Positions 18,158-25,911 of a DNA stretch of 37,261 nucleotides are shown here, piece by piece. Both the position numbers and the translations under genes were made by a program. The first letter of the stretch is position 1, and each line of letters starts with the position of its first letter. The stretch lies in the NCBI GenBank assembly GCA_017619355.1, contig JAFZSO010000015.1, positions 1 through 37,261 of the forward strand. Reading direction: 5' to 3'. This DNA is from Muribaculaceae bacterium (GTDB taxonomy: Bacteria > Bacteroidota > Bacteroidia > Bacteroidales > Muribaculaceae). The notes below the pieces were generated by a model that did not search any database, was not told the origin of the DNA, and was given only the letters and a program-made list of their open reading frames with translations.

Positions 18158-19771
18158 TTACAAAGGAATGTTACCGTGCTTCTTGGCGGGATTCACATAC
18201 TTCTTGGTGCGCAGCTGCTCCAGGGCGCGAATCACGCGGAAGCGAGTGTTGCGAGGTTCAATCACATCATCAATGTAGCCATATTTGGCGGCATTGAACG
18301 GAGTGCAGAACAGGTCGTTGTATTCTTGCTCCTTCTCGGCGATGAACTTCTTGTTCTCTTCCATGATCTCTTTGGCCTTGGCCTCGTCGCCGGCTTCTTT
18401 AGCTTCGGCGGCAGCGGTCTTGGCGGCCTTCATCTCCTTGGCATAGAGGATGCCGGCAGCACCGGCAGCACCCATCACGGCGATTTCGGCGCTGGGCCAT
18501 GCATAGTTCATGTCACCACGCAGCTGCTTGCAGCTCATCACAATGTGGCTGCCGCCATAGCTCTTGCGCAGTGTCACGGTAACCTTGGGCACTGTAGCTT
18601 CTCCGTAAGCATAGAGCAGCTTGGCGCCGTTCAGAATCACGGCATTGTACTCTTGTCCGGTACCGGGCAAGAATCCGGGCACATCTACGAGAGTCACCAG
18701 GGGAATGTTGAAGGCGTCGCAGAAGCGCACAAAGCGACCGCCCTTCTTCGAGGCGTTCACATCGAGCACGCCTGCCATGTGCTGAGGCTGGTTGGCTACC
18801 ACACCCACACTCTGGCCGTTGAAGCGGGCAAAGCCCACGATGATGTTCTTGGCAAAGTCTTTGTGTACTTCAAGAAACTCGCCGTTGTCGACGATAGCGC
18901 CAATCACGTCATACATGTTGTAGGGATCGTTGGGGCTCTCGGGGATGATGTTGTTCAGGGCGTCCTCCACGCGGTCGATGGGGTCGTTGCACTCAATGCG
19001 CGGAGCCACTTCCATGTTGTTGCTGGGCATGTAGCTCAACAGCTTCTTGATGGTTTCAATCACTTCTTCTTCGGTGTCGCAGGCAAAGTGGGTAACACCA
19101 CTCTTCTGGGCATGAACGGTTGCACCGCCCAGCTGCTCTTGAGTCACATTCTCACCCAGTACGGTCTTGACCACGGCAGGACCGGTGAGGAACATGAACG
19201 AGGTGCCTTTTGCCATCAGTGTGAAGTCGGTGAGGGCAGGAGAGTACACAGCACCACCTGCACACGGGCCCAGGATGGCCGAAATCTGAGGCACCACGCC
19301 ACTGGCGTCGATGTTGCGCTGGAAAATCTCGGCATAGCCTGCCAGCGAGTTGATGCCTTCGGGAATGCGGGCACCACCCGAGTCGTTAAGGCCAATCACA
19401 GGGGCTCCCTGCTTCATGGCAAGATCCATCACCTTGCACATCTTCCATGCCATGGCTTCGCCCAGCGAACCGCCAATCACGGTGAAGTCTTGTGCGAAGA
19501 CATATACTAAGCGACCGTCAACGGTGCCATAGCCTGTTACCACACCGTCGCCCAGGTAGGATTTCTTTTCCTGGCCGAAGTTTGTGCAGCGATGGCGCAC
19601 AAACATGTCGAGCTCTTCAAAACTGCCTGGATCAAGGAGCATGTTAATTCTCTCGCGGGCTGTGTATTTGCCCTTCTCATGCTGTTTCTCGATGGCTTTT
19701 TCGCCACCGCCCACGCGTGCCTGGGCACGCATGTCGATGAGTTGTTGGATTTTTTCGAGTTGTTTACCCAT
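18158..19771 (-). CDS. mmdA: Methylmalonyl-CoA decarboxylase carboxyltransferase (alpha) subunit
   Basis: Transfers the carboxyl group of (S)-methylmalonyl-CoA to the biotin carrier, yielding propionyl-CoA; part of the succinate-to-propionate route. The 537-residue protein has both crotonase-like halves of the acyl-CoA carboxyltransferase fold: the N-terminal half around LNDSGGARIPEGI and GPCAGGAVYSPA, and the C-terminal half around DVPGFLPGTGQEY, GGSHIVMSCKQL and WPSAEIAVMGAAGA. MmdA and PccB homologues are usually about 510-520 residues; the extra length is a Lys/Glu/Ala-rich helical segment at about 446-487. Start ATG 19769-19771 lies 5 bases after the mce stop. Context with mce, carrier and pump favours decarboxylase over propionyl-CoA carboxylase. 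Confidence 0.93.
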   Translation of the reverse strand: MGKQLEKIQQLIDMRAQARVGGGEKAIEKQHEKGKYTARERINMLLDPGSFEELDMFVRHRCTNFGQEKKSYLGDGVVTGYGTVDGRLVYVFAQDFTVIGGSLGEAMAWKMCKVMDLAMKQGAPVIGLNDSGGARIPEGINSLAGYAEIFQRNIDASGVVPQISAILGPCAGGAVYSPALTDFTLMAKGTSFMFLTGPAVVKTVLGENVTQEQLGGATVHAQKSGVTHFACDTEEEVIETIKKLLSYMPSNNMEVAPRIECNDPIDRVEDALNNIIPESPNDPYNMYDVIGAIVDNGEFLEVHKDFAKNIIVGFARFNGQSVGVVANQPQHMAGVLDVNASKKGGRFVRFCDAFNIPLVTLVDVPGFLPGTGQEYNAVILNGAKLLYAYGEATVPKVTVTLRKSYGGSHIVMSCKQLRGDMNYAWPSAEIAVMGAAGAAGILYAKEMKAAKTAAAEAKEAGDEAKAKEIMEENKKFIAEKEQEYNDLFCTPFNAAKYGYIDDVIEPRNTRFRVIRALEQLRTKKYVNPAKKHGNIPL

Positions 19772-19776
19772 TATCG

Positions 19777-20196
19777 TTATTTGTTAGGATTTTCACAAAG
19801 TTCTACGAGTGCTCCGCAAGTGGTCTTGGGGTGCAGGAAGGCAATGTTCAGGCCCTCGGCACCTTTGCGGGGTTCTTTGTCCACTACTCGGCCACCTTTC
19901 TCCTGCACCTCGGCAAGAGCGTTGGCTACGCCGTCTTCAACAGCGAAGGCGATGTGCTGGATGCCACCACGGCCACCATTCTTCTCGATGAATTTTGCAA
20001 TGGCGCTGTCGGGGCTTGTTGCTTCGAGCAATTCAATCTTAGTCTGTCCCACTTGGAAGAAAGCGGTTTTCACGTGCTGGTCTTCAACTTCTTCAATGGC
20101 GAAGCATTTGAAACCAAGTAAATTCTCATAGAAAGGGATAGCTTCTTCAAGCGAAGTAACTGCTATTCCAACATGTTCGATGTGTGAAATTTGCAT
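19777..20196 (-). CDS. mce: Methylmalonyl-CoA epimerase
   Basis: Interconverts (R)- and (S)-methylmalonyl-CoA, linking methylmalonyl-CoA mutase to the decarboxylase. The 139-residue VOC/glyoxalase-fold protein has paired beta-alpha-beta modules and metal ligands in the expected places: H8 (HIEHVGIAV), H81 (GIQHIAFAV) and E132 (ALVELCE). The length is normal. It is the first gene of the operon; the next gene starts 5 bases later. The 360-base gap upstream contains a -7 element at 20294-20301. No mutase gene lies in the window. Confidence 0.96.
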   Translation of the reverse strand: MQISHIEHVGIAVTSLEEAIPFYENLLGFKCFAIEEVEDQHVKTAFFQVGQTKIELLEATSPDSAIAKFIEKNGGRGGIQHIAFAVEDGVANALAEVQEKGGRVVDKEPRKGAEGLNIAFLHPKTTCGALVELCENPNK

Positions 20197-20556
20197 AATG
20201 AGTTGTTTTTAAAAATTTGTTATTGAGTGAATTGATATTTTCGCTGTAACTTGAGGTGGCTGCATTTCACAGCAACCCTTATAAAATAATGTGCAAATTT
20301 ACTAAAAAAATCTCGGAATTGTGGTGCGGTTTTGCACAAAACTGCGACTAAAGTTTCATAAAATAACATTAAGAAGTGCAAAATCTTGCCGCTTTAGTGC
20401 TCTACCGGTACAAATGCGATTTCGTGCGACTGACATAGTGGCAGATTTGTGGCATGTTTCCACTCCCATATATGCGTTTGGCACGGGCTTTGCTATTAAA
20501 TAAATGTCCGCAAGTGGGACAACAACATTGTAAAAACATTAAAACAACACAATATT
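20197..20556. other. Intergenic region between the divergent mce and dnaK genes (360 bp)
   Basis: It holds the leader of the minus-strand mce operon, with the -7 element at 20294-20301, and the leader of plus-strand dnaK. For dnaK no clean TAnnTTTG is visible; a one-mismatch candidate (TGCGTTTG) occurs near 20473-20480. No CIRCE-like inverted repeat was found. I see no gene here; the short ORFs are not convincing. Confidence 0.6.
20294..20301 (-). promoter_or_regulatory. Probable -7 element upstream of the mce-mmd operon
   Basis: TAAATTTG on the minus strand is a perfect TAnnTTTG match, placing the start of transcription near 20287 and giving an mRNA leader of about 90 bases. No -33 TTTG or TTG is found at 19-21 bases spacing. 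Confidence 0.45.
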
Positions 20557-22491
20557 ATGGGAAAGATCATTGGAATCGATTTAGGAACGACCAACTCTTG
20601 TGTGGCTGTTCTCGAAGGAAAAAATCCGGTAGTGATACCGAATAGTGAAGGCCGCAATACCACACCTTCAGTTGTGGCATTTGTGGATGGTGGCGAACGC
20701 AAAGTGGGTGATCCCGCCAAGCGTCAGGCCATCACGAACCCCACGCGCACCGTCTATTCCATCAAGCGCTTCATGGGCGAGAGTTTCGACCATGTGGGTG
20801 TGGAAGTGGGTCGCGTGCCTTACAAGGTGGTAAACAACGGCAGCAATCAGCCTCGTGTGGAGATTGACGGCCGCCAGTACACACCACAAGAAATCTCAGC
20901 CATGGTGCTGCAGAAGATGAAAAAGACCGCCGAGGATTACCTTGGCCAGACGGTAACTGACGCCGTCATTACTGTACCTGCCTACTTCAACGACTCTCAG
21001 CGCAAGGCTACCAAGGAGGCTGGCGAGATTGCCGGACTCAATGTGCAGCGCATCGTGAATGAACCAACTGCAGCCGCTTTGGCTTATGGTCTCGACAAGA
21101 GCGCCGACGACAAGAACATTGCCGTGTTTGACTTGGGTGGCGGTACATTCGATATCTCCATTCTGAATCTGGGCGATGGCGTGTTTGAAGTGAAGTCGAC
21201 CAATGGTGACACCCACCTTGGCGGTGATGACTTCGACCAGCGCATTATCAACTGGCTTGCCGAGGAATTCCAGAAAGAGGAAGGCCTTGACCTGCGCAAG
21301 GATCCTATGGCGCTGCAACGCCTGAAAGAGGCTGCCGAGAAGGCAAAGATTGAACTTTCAAGCTCCATGAGCACTGAAATCAACCTGCCTTACATCATGC
21401 CCGTGAACGGTATTCCCAAACACTTGGTAAAGACCCTTACCCGTGCTAAATTCGAACAGTTGTGCGACGACCTGATTCAGTCGACTCTCGAACCTTGCCG
21501 CAAGGCACTTAACGATGCAGGTCTGTCGACCAGCGACATCGACGATGTGATTCTGGTGGGTGGTTCAACCCGTATTCCTGCCGTGCAGGAAATCGTGCAG
21601 AAGTTCTTCGGCAAAGCTCCTTCGAAGGGTGTGAACCCCGACGAGGTTGTGGCTGTGGGTGCCGCTATTCAGGGCGGTGTGCTCAGCGGTGATGTGAAGG
21701 ATGTGCTGCTGCTCGATGTGGTGCCCCTGTCAGTGGGTATCGAGACGCTGGGTGGCGTCATGACCAAGCTCATTGATGCTAACACTACGATCCCCATCCG
21801 CAAGAGCCAAGTGTTCTCAACGGCTGTCGATAATCAGCCCTCAGTTGAGATTCATGTGCTTCAGGGTGAGCGCCCCATGGCACGCGACTGCAAGACGCTG
21901 GGCAAGTTCCATCTCGATGGCATCACTCCCGCTCCGCGTGGCGTGCCTCAGATTGAGGTGTCGTTTGAAGTAGATGCCAATGGTATCATGAATGTGAAGG
22001 CTGTTGACAAGGCAACCGGTAAGGAACAGAGCATCCGCATTGAGTCGTCGAGCGGCTTGACCGACGCTGAGATCCAGCGCATGAAGGACGAGGCTGCTGC
22101 CAATGCCGCTGCTGACCAGAAGGAGAAGGAGCGCATCGACAAGATTAACCAGGCCGACGCTATGATTTTCCAGACCGAGAAGAGTCTGAAGGATCTGGGT
22201 GACAAGCTGCCCGCCGACAAGAAGGCCGGTATCGAAGAGTCGCTCAATAAACTGAAAGAGGCTCACAAAAACCAGGATGTTGCTGCTATCGACACTGCCA
22301 TGAATGAGCTGAACGAACGCTTCCATGCTATCTCGCAGGAGATGTATGGTCAGGCTGGCGGTGCTCAGCAGGGTGGTCCTCAACCCGGTGCTGGTTTCCA
22401 GGGTGGCAATCCCTTCCAGCAGGGTGGTGGCAATAATGGACCTCAAGGCGGTGGCAATGGTGCCGAAGATGTTCCCTACGAAGAAGTATAA
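20557..22491 (+). CDS. dnaK: Chaperone DnaK (Hsp70)
   Basis: ATP-dependent cytoplasmic chaperone acting with DnaJ and GrpE. The 644-residue length is normal. It starts with [20 protein letters not shown], carries the phosphate-binding motif [12 protein letters not shown] at about 190-201 and the adenosine motif [11 protein letters not shown] at about 340-350, then the substrate-binding domain and helical lid. The C-terminal tail is Gln/Gly-rich (from about 600) and ends EDVPYEEV, close to the EEV-type end of other DnaK proteins. It stands alone with its own terminator; grpE and dnaJ are not adjacent, as is common in Bacteroidetes. Confidence 0.98.
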   Translation: MGKIIGIDLGTTNSCVAVLEGKNPVVIPNSEGRNTTPSVVAFVDGGERKVGDPAKRQAITNPTRTVYSIKRFMGESFDHVGVEVGRVPYKVVNNGSNQPRVEIDGRQYTPQEISAMVLQKMKKTAEDYLGQTVTDAVITVPAYFNDSQRKATKEAGEIAGLNVQRIVNEPTAAALAYGLDKSADDKNIAVFDLGGGTFDISILNLGDGVFEVKSTNGDTHLGGDDFDQRIINWLAEEFQKEEGLDLRKDPMALQRLKEAAEKAKIELSSSMSTEINLPYIMPVNGIPKHLVKTLTRAKFEQLCDDLIQSTLEPCRKALNDAGLSTSDIDDVILVGGSTRIPAVQEIVQKFFGKAPSKGVNPDEVVAVGAAIQGGVLSGDVKDVLLLDVVPLSVGIETLGGVMTKLIDANTTIPIRKSQVFSTAVDNQPSVEIHVLQGERPMARDCKTLGKFHLDGITPAPRGVPQIEVSFEVDANGIMNVKAVDKATGKEQSIRIESSSGLTDAEIQRMKDEAAANAAADQKEKERIDKINQADAMIFQTEKSLKDLGDKLPADKKAGIEESLNKLKEAHKNQDVAAIDTAMNELNERFHAISQEMYGQAGGAQQGGPQPGAGFQGGNPFQQGGGNNGPQGGGNGAEDVPYEEV

Positions 22492-22512
22492 TTTGAAATT
22501 CTATAGAGATTT

Positions 22513-22549
22513 GTCAGGCGAGGAATTCACACCTCGCCTGACTTTTTTT
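22513..22549 (+). terminator. Rho-independent terminator of dnaK
   Basis: An 11-bp perfect stem (GTCAGGCGAGG at 22513-22523 with CCTCGCCTGAC at 22532-22542) and an 8-base loop are followed by TTTTTTT. It lies 21 bases past the dnaK stop. Confidence 0.95.
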
Positions 22550-22785
22550 GTGGTCACATTTGGTTTGTGGCAATCTATGCACTTGCAATCATCAAGAATT
22601 TTGACGATATTTGCATGAATGTTGTTTGAGACATCACTTGGTCTTGCGAACAAGTGTTTGATAATTAATAGTGTACAAATCCATTCTTCAAAAATAAATT
22701 GTTTCATGGTTTCAACCATCAGTTTGCTCATGCAATATATTTTTTTTGATTTATACTAAAAAATTCTAAATATTATTTAACGATT

Positions 22786-24594
22786 ATGAAAAAGCATTTT
22801 GTTTTAGGGGCATTGACTCTCATTTGCTGTATGATGGCACAGGCGTTGCCTTTTGTGCCTACTACCGACCCCAGTTCGTCGAGTACCAAGTGGTATTATC
22901 TCAAGACTGAGGGCCTCTATGTTGTGGGAGGCGAGAATGTGGCCTCTGTATCCTCTACATCTTCCAATTCCAACGCACAATTGTGGTGCTTTGTTGGCAC
23001 TCCCAGTGGTTATAAATTATATAACAAGCAGTATGGTAAATATTTGGGTGATGAGGGTTACATGATCATCAGCGGTTCTGAAGAAGATTACATGATTGTG
23101 TATTACAAAGAATACACCTCCAATACATTTTTGCTGTGGCACACCATCAACGATAACGGTGTTATTTTAAAATACTATTTGTATTATGATTCTGAATGGA
23201 ATGAGTTGGCTACCTATGGTACTGGGGGTAGTGAGACAAGAGGTTGTTTTTCTGTCGAGGAAGCAGGAAATGACCCTGGCCCTCAACCCGGTGAATGGAC
23301 TCGTTATGACAACGAAGGTGTTGGCTACAAATATATCGATGGGGGAACAAGCGAATTTGCCAATGAGTCGGCAAATAATCTGAGTGACAACAATGCCAGC
23401 ACTAAATTCTGTGGTAACCCCTCTTCATTATGGGTCATTATTGAGGCCAGTAAAAGAGTACCTGTGTTCCAGTATTCGATAGTTACTGCCAACGACACTC
23501 GAGATTATTCTGAGCGTAACTTGCGTAGCTGGAAGCTCCAAGGCTCTAACGACAATGCCATCTGGGATGATATTGATGTGCGTACCGACTATCCCTCCAT
23601 GCCATTTGCCAATCAGGAGGAAACAATGTTTTATCTGGGTGGAGGAACCACCTACCGCTACTTCAAGTTCACATGCTTGCAAGGATCCTCTTCCCTCTCT
23701 CAAATCAGTGAGGTTTGGATTAACGAACAGGTGCATAACTGGGGTTCGCCAACCGTCACTGAACCCACTTGCGGGGTGCATGGCAAAAAGGTTTACTATT
23801 GCGACGACTGCCATGTTTACAAGACCGAGTTAATTGACCCCACGGGCAACCATAACTATGTGAATGGTGTGTGCAGCGTGTGCGGCAAGCTGGAAGATGA
23901 AACAGTTTTACTTGCTAATGGACAAGCTAACCCTTATAAGGTCAAATGTCTGCATCAGTATCGTAACAACGATCAGACTTGGCCCTCGCTTCCTGAGGGT
24001 TGGAACACAGAGAACTTTGATGACAGCGAATGGCAAGAGTTGACAATGCCTATTGCCAGCGTGAAGCACACTAATGGCCCGTTTTCCAATCTCAAGTACA
24101 ATACTCACTGGTTTGGTGAATACAACAGCTATCTGTTTCGCCGTACATTCAACATCGACAAGATCGATGCCAATACAAAATTCACCTTCCGTTGCGTGCA
24201 CGACGACAATATGGTGGTTTGTGTGAATGGACAGACGGTAATTAATGAGGAAGGTTGGACCGAAACACCCAACAACTGCACATGGGATAACTCAAGAGAA
24301 GAGTTCACAATCTCCTCGTCGGCTTTCCACACTGGCAAGAATGTGCTGGCTGTTTATATTCAGCAAAACTGGGGAGGTGCTTACTTTGACTGTGAGCTTG
24401 TGACAACAGCTGATTCTATTGTAGGTGATGTGAATGCCGACGGCAAGGTCAATGTGTCAGATGTGACTGCGCTAATCAACATGATTCTCGGTGTTGTGCC
24501 TATGGATCAGTCTCTTGGAGATGTGAATGGCGATGGCAAGGTGAATGTCTCAGATGTCACTGCCCTCATCAACATCATCCTCGGCATCATCTAA
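22786..24594 (+). CDS. Secreted multidomain protein with dockerin type I C-terminus
   Basis: A 602-residue exported protein (signal peptide 1-20, MKKHFVLGALTLICCMMAQA). An N-terminal beta-trefoil-like stretch (about 35-160) precedes a discoidin/CBM32-like beta-sandwich (about 172-315; NLRSWKLQGSND and YRYFKFTC are typical). A short Cys-rich hinge follows with C329, C339, C342, C363 and C366 (CxxC pairs, a possible zinc knuckle). A jelly-roll domain like the sugar-binding domain of beta-galactosidases spans about 400-540 (SYLFRRTFNI, MVVCVNGQTV). Residues 547-602 are two dockerin repeats (GDVNADGKVNVSDV and GDVNGDGKVNVSDV), with calcium-binding Asp/Asn positions. No catalytic domain is seen, so it looks like a glycan-binding or scaffold-docking protein. 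No good promoter was found in the 294 bases upstream. Confidence 0.8.
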   Translation: MKKHFVLGALTLICCMMAQALPFVPTTDPSSSSTKWYYLKTEGLYVVGGENVASVSSTSSNSNAQLWCFVGTPSGYKLYNKQYGKYLGDEGYMIISGSEEDYMIVYYKEYTSNTFLLWHTINDNGVILKYYLYYDSEWNELATYGTGGSETRGCFSVEEAGNDPGPQPGEWTRYDNEGVGYKYIDGGTSEFANESANNLSDNNASTKFCGNPSSLWVIIEASKRVPVFQYSIVTANDTRDYSERNLRSWKLQGSNDNAIWDDIDVRTDYPSMPFANQEETMFYLGGGTTYRYFKFTCLQGSSSLSQISEVWINEQVHNWGSPTVTEPTCGVHGKKVYYCDDCHVYKTELIDPTGNHNYVNGVCSVCGKLEDETVLLANGQANPYKVKCLHQYRNNDQTWPSLPEGWNTENFDDSEWQELTMPIASVKHTNGPFSNLKYNTHWFGEYNSYLFRRTFNIDKIDANTKFTFRCVHDDNMVVCVNGQTVINEEGWTETPNNCTWDNSREEFTISSSAFHTGKNVLAVYIQQNWGGAYFDCELVTTADSIVGDVNADGKVNVSDVTALINMILGVVPMDQSLGDVNGDGKVNVSDVTALINIILGII

Positions 24595-24598
24595 TGAT

Positions 24599-24620
24599 TC
24601 AAGTTGCCGGAGCAACTTGA
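24599..24620 (+). terminator. Hairpin after the dockerin-protein gene, possible terminator
   Basis: A 9-bp perfect stem (TCAAGTTGC with GCAACTTGA, loop CGGA) begins 5 bases past the stop codon. It is followed by GGTTTAGGGTTTAGAGTTT, which is T-containing but not a true U-run, so termination efficiency is uncertain. Confidence 0.5.
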
Positions 24621-24662
24621 GGTTTAGGGTTTAGAGTTTATAGAGATCTTAACCCGCCAAAA

Positions 24663-24725
24663 GTAGGGACAAGGCGGCCTTGTCCGTCAGCATTAGAGCA
24701 GTAGGGACAAGGCGTGCCTTGTCCG
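24663..24725. repeat. Two palindromic repeat units GTAGGGACAAGGC...GCCTTGTCCG
   Basis: Units at 24663-24686 and 24701-24725 share GTAGGGACAAGGC, a 1-2 base centre, and GCCTTGTCCG; each can form a 9-bp stem. A third copy at 25117-25141 has a paired change on both arms. They resemble REP-type dispersed palindromes common between genes. Confidence 0.8.
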
Positions 24726-24733
24726 CAAGTAGT

Positions 24734-24762
24734 AGAGCAGGTGCTTCAACGGCGCCTGCTCT
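24734..24762. repeat. Stem-loop next to the palindromic repeats
   Basis: An 11-pair stem (24734-24744 with 24752-24762, AGAGCAGGTGC with GCGCCTGCTCT, one G-T pair) has a 7-base loop. It follows the second palindrome by 8 bases and may be part of the same element. No U-run follows. Confidence 0.6.
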
Positions 24763-24831
24763 GTATGTTCTATAAAGACAAAATGTGAGATGTTGGTTGA
24801 TGTTTTTTTACTTTTTTTAAGTGATAAATCC

Positions 24832-24862
24832 TTTGAACCATAGGATCTATGTATTATATTTG
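24832..24862 (+). promoter_or_regulatory. Near-perfect sigma-ABfr promoter without a downstream gene
   Basis: TTTG at 24832-24835, a 19-base spacer and TATATTTG at 24855-24862 match both consensus elements (TTTG and TAnnTTTG). Transcription should start near 24867-24870. The next protein gene on this strand is more than 1 kb away. Confidence 0.7.
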
Positions 24863-24867
24863 CAAAC

Positions 24868-25080
24868 GAAATTGTGTTGTTTGCATTGTGATGGGGTACG
24901 GATTGAACTGCCCCTGTGCTTGCAGACAGCGCAATTTCTTCTGATGAATACATATAAGCCTCATTTTCCCACTCTTTCTTTGCTCTTTTATAAAAGCCTA
25001 TTTGTGTTTCACATTGGCAGTGTTCCCATTATCCCTTATCTTCGCCCACACAAGCGCTCTTTGATTTAATTTTATTTTAT
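24868..25080 (+). ncRNA. Candidate structured small RNA
   Basis: The predicted transcript starts at about 24868, exactly where a long hairpin begins. The hairpin has an 18-bp uninterrupted stem (24868-24885 with 24921-24938, including four G-T pairs), an internal loop of 7 and 6 bases, then a 6-pair apical stem (GGGGTA with TGCCCC, 24893-24898 with 24909-24914) and a 10-base loop. The remaining sequence to about 25080 is pyrimidine-rich and ends in a T-rich tract (ATTTAATTTTATTTTATT); CCACACAA or CAAGCGC near 25045-25056 could pair back to the 5' half. The 3' end is a guess. A Bacteroidales 6S-like RNA (the Rfam family Bacteroidales-1 has been linked to 6S) is one possibility; I cannot confirm it by eye. 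Confidence 0.5.
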
Positions 25081-25116
25081 TAATCTATCCAAGTACAATC
25101 AGCCGGAAGGTAGGCT

Positions 25117-25141
25117 GTAGGGACAGGGCGTGCCCTGTCCG
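25117..25141. repeat. Third palindromic repeat unit with compensated base pair
   Basis: GTAGGGACAGGGC, GT, GCCCTGTCCG: the same repeat as at 24663 and 24701, but with A to G on the left arm and T to C on the right arm, so an A-T pair is replaced by a G-C pair and the stem is kept. Confidence 0.8.
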
Positions 25142-25145
25142 CCCA

Positions 25146-25190
25146 CTCCGAGCTCTCTGAGATCTCTGAGTCCTCCGAGCTTTCCGACGG
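25146..25190. repeat. 9-bp tandem repeat, five degenerate units
   Basis: Consecutive units CTCCGAGCT, CTCTGAGAT, CTCTGAGTC, CTCCGAGCT and TTCCGACGG follow the pattern CTCYGAGNN without gaps. It adjoins the third palindromic unit by 4 bases. Confidence 0.7.
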
Positions 25191-25362
25191 TAGTACTATG
25201 AACTTTAACGATAGTACACAATCTAGAACGAATGCAGTATGATGTCCAATTCACCAATCTACTTAAAATCAATCAATTCTGATATATGTTCACAATTTCC
25301 CGCTTTTCCCACCGTTCCCGCCTTTCCACAATTTCTCTCCTTTCCCCAAAGTAAAAATCCGC

Positions 25363-25498
25363 GCGTCAGCCGGCTTTTTGACGCCGATAGGCGCCACTTT
25401 TTGAAATTAAACAATTTCGTCGTCATTTTAAACGCGAATTACGCAAATTTCACTAAAATCAAATTGGCGAAATTGGCTAAATTCGAATCATTCGCGTT
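25363..25498. repeat. Cluster of hairpins and nested inverted repeats
   Basis: GCGTCA (25363-25368) pairs with TGACGC (25379-25384) around GCCGGC; GAAATT and AATTTC pair at 25403-25418; AACGCGAAT (25431-25439) pairs with ATTCGCGTT (25490-25498) across 50 bases that contain short AAATTGGCN direct repeats (about 25461-25485). CGCGTCAGC recurs at about 25527-25535. Confidence 0.6.
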
Positions 25499-25567
25499 GA
25501 AAGGTTTCGCCGCCAAAGAAAAAAAACGCGTCAGCGAGAGGAATAATTGTCATCAATCAAAAGCATC

Positions 25568-25590
25568 GTCATCAATTGTCATCAATTGTC
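25568..25590. repeat. 10-bp direct repeat GTCATCAATT
   Basis: Two exact tandem units (25568-25577, 25578-25587) are followed by the start of a third (GTC). A related TTGTCATCAATCA lies about 20 bases upstream. Confidence 0.7.
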
Positions 25591-25622
25591 TGTTAAACCC
25601 CCCGCGTCTTCAACCTCCCCAT

Positions 25623-25670
25623 CTCCTCAACTCCTTAGAATTCCACGCAGTCCAAGCAACCTATTCTACT
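25623..25670. repeat. Dispersed repeat, left copy (inverted relative to 37059-37106)
   Basis: On the minus strand this reads AGTAGAATAGGTTG, 18 bases, CTAAGGAGTTGAGGAG. The same two blocks with the same 18-base spacing occur on the plus strand at 37059-37106; 41 of 48 positions agree by my count. Confidence 0.8.
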
Positions 25671-25869
25671 TTATGTGAGGAATTATTAATGAAAACGATT
25701 GCATTTCAGTCAAACGGCTGTGAATAAGCATTCTAAGCATGATTTTCAGATGAAGTGATTAAAATTTTATATTGTTGTAAATTCTTGTGGTTCAGTGCCT
25801 TTGAAAATATTTTAGTCTTTATTTTATAAATGTGTATTGTTCCAGCAGTGTGGATAGCGATTTTTTTTG

Positions 25870-25877
25870 TAAATTTG
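25870..25877 (+). promoter_or_regulatory. Probable -7 element of the glycogen operon promoter
   Basis: TAAATTTG matches TAnnTTTG 35 bases before the glycogen synthase ATG and directly follows a T8 run. No TTTG is found at the ideal -33 distance. Confidence 0.5.
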
Positions 25878-25911
25878 CATTTTCATTTTAAGGTAATAAA
25901 AGAGAAGCACA

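Larger units (their letters stand above)
24595..25911. other. Gene-free repeat-rich intergenic region (1.3 kb)
   Basis: The longest non-coding stretch of the window. In order it holds: the hairpin after the dockerin gene; two palindromic repeats and a third hairpin (24663-24762); a promoter and candidate structured RNA (24832-25080); a third palindromic repeat (25117-25141); a 9-base tandem repeat (25146-25190); hairpins and inverted repeats in an AT-rich tract (25363-25498); 10-base repeats (25568-25590); half of an inverted repeat shared with 37.1 kb (25623-25670); and the glycogen synthase leader. The open frame at 25239-25727 has no protein-like character and is not called. Confidence 0.75.

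Noticed and set aside
18176-19510. Long open frame of 444 codons on the plus strand opposite mmdA
   Set aside because: It is the antisense of a well-supported conserved gene, His/Gly/Leu-rich in a way that mirrors mmdA codons, and shows no recognisable domain.
20473-20480. TGCGTTTG as a dnaK -7 element
   Set aside because: One mismatch at the key A of TAnnTTTG and a spacer of about 23 bases to the nearest TTTG; not strong enough to list as a promoter.
24625-24645. Telomere-like GTTTAGGGTTTAGAGTTTA stretch
   Set aside because: Only two to three degenerate units after a hairpin; too short to be a meaningful array.
24821-25069. 82-codon open frame across the promoter and candidate ncRNA
   Set aside because: Its start lies upstream of the -33 element, so the promoter and the hairpin would sit inside the reading frame; an RNA gene explains the region better.
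25146-25590. Possible CRISPR array
   Set aside because: Units are 9-10 bases and directly abutting, with no regular spacers and no cas genes nearby.
25239-25727. 162-codon open frame in the repeat-rich intergenic tract
   Set aside because: It is built from short DNA repeats (hairpins, AAATTGGCN and GTCATCAATT units), with Phe/Pro-rich then Lys/Ala-rich low-complexity translation and no promoter of its own.
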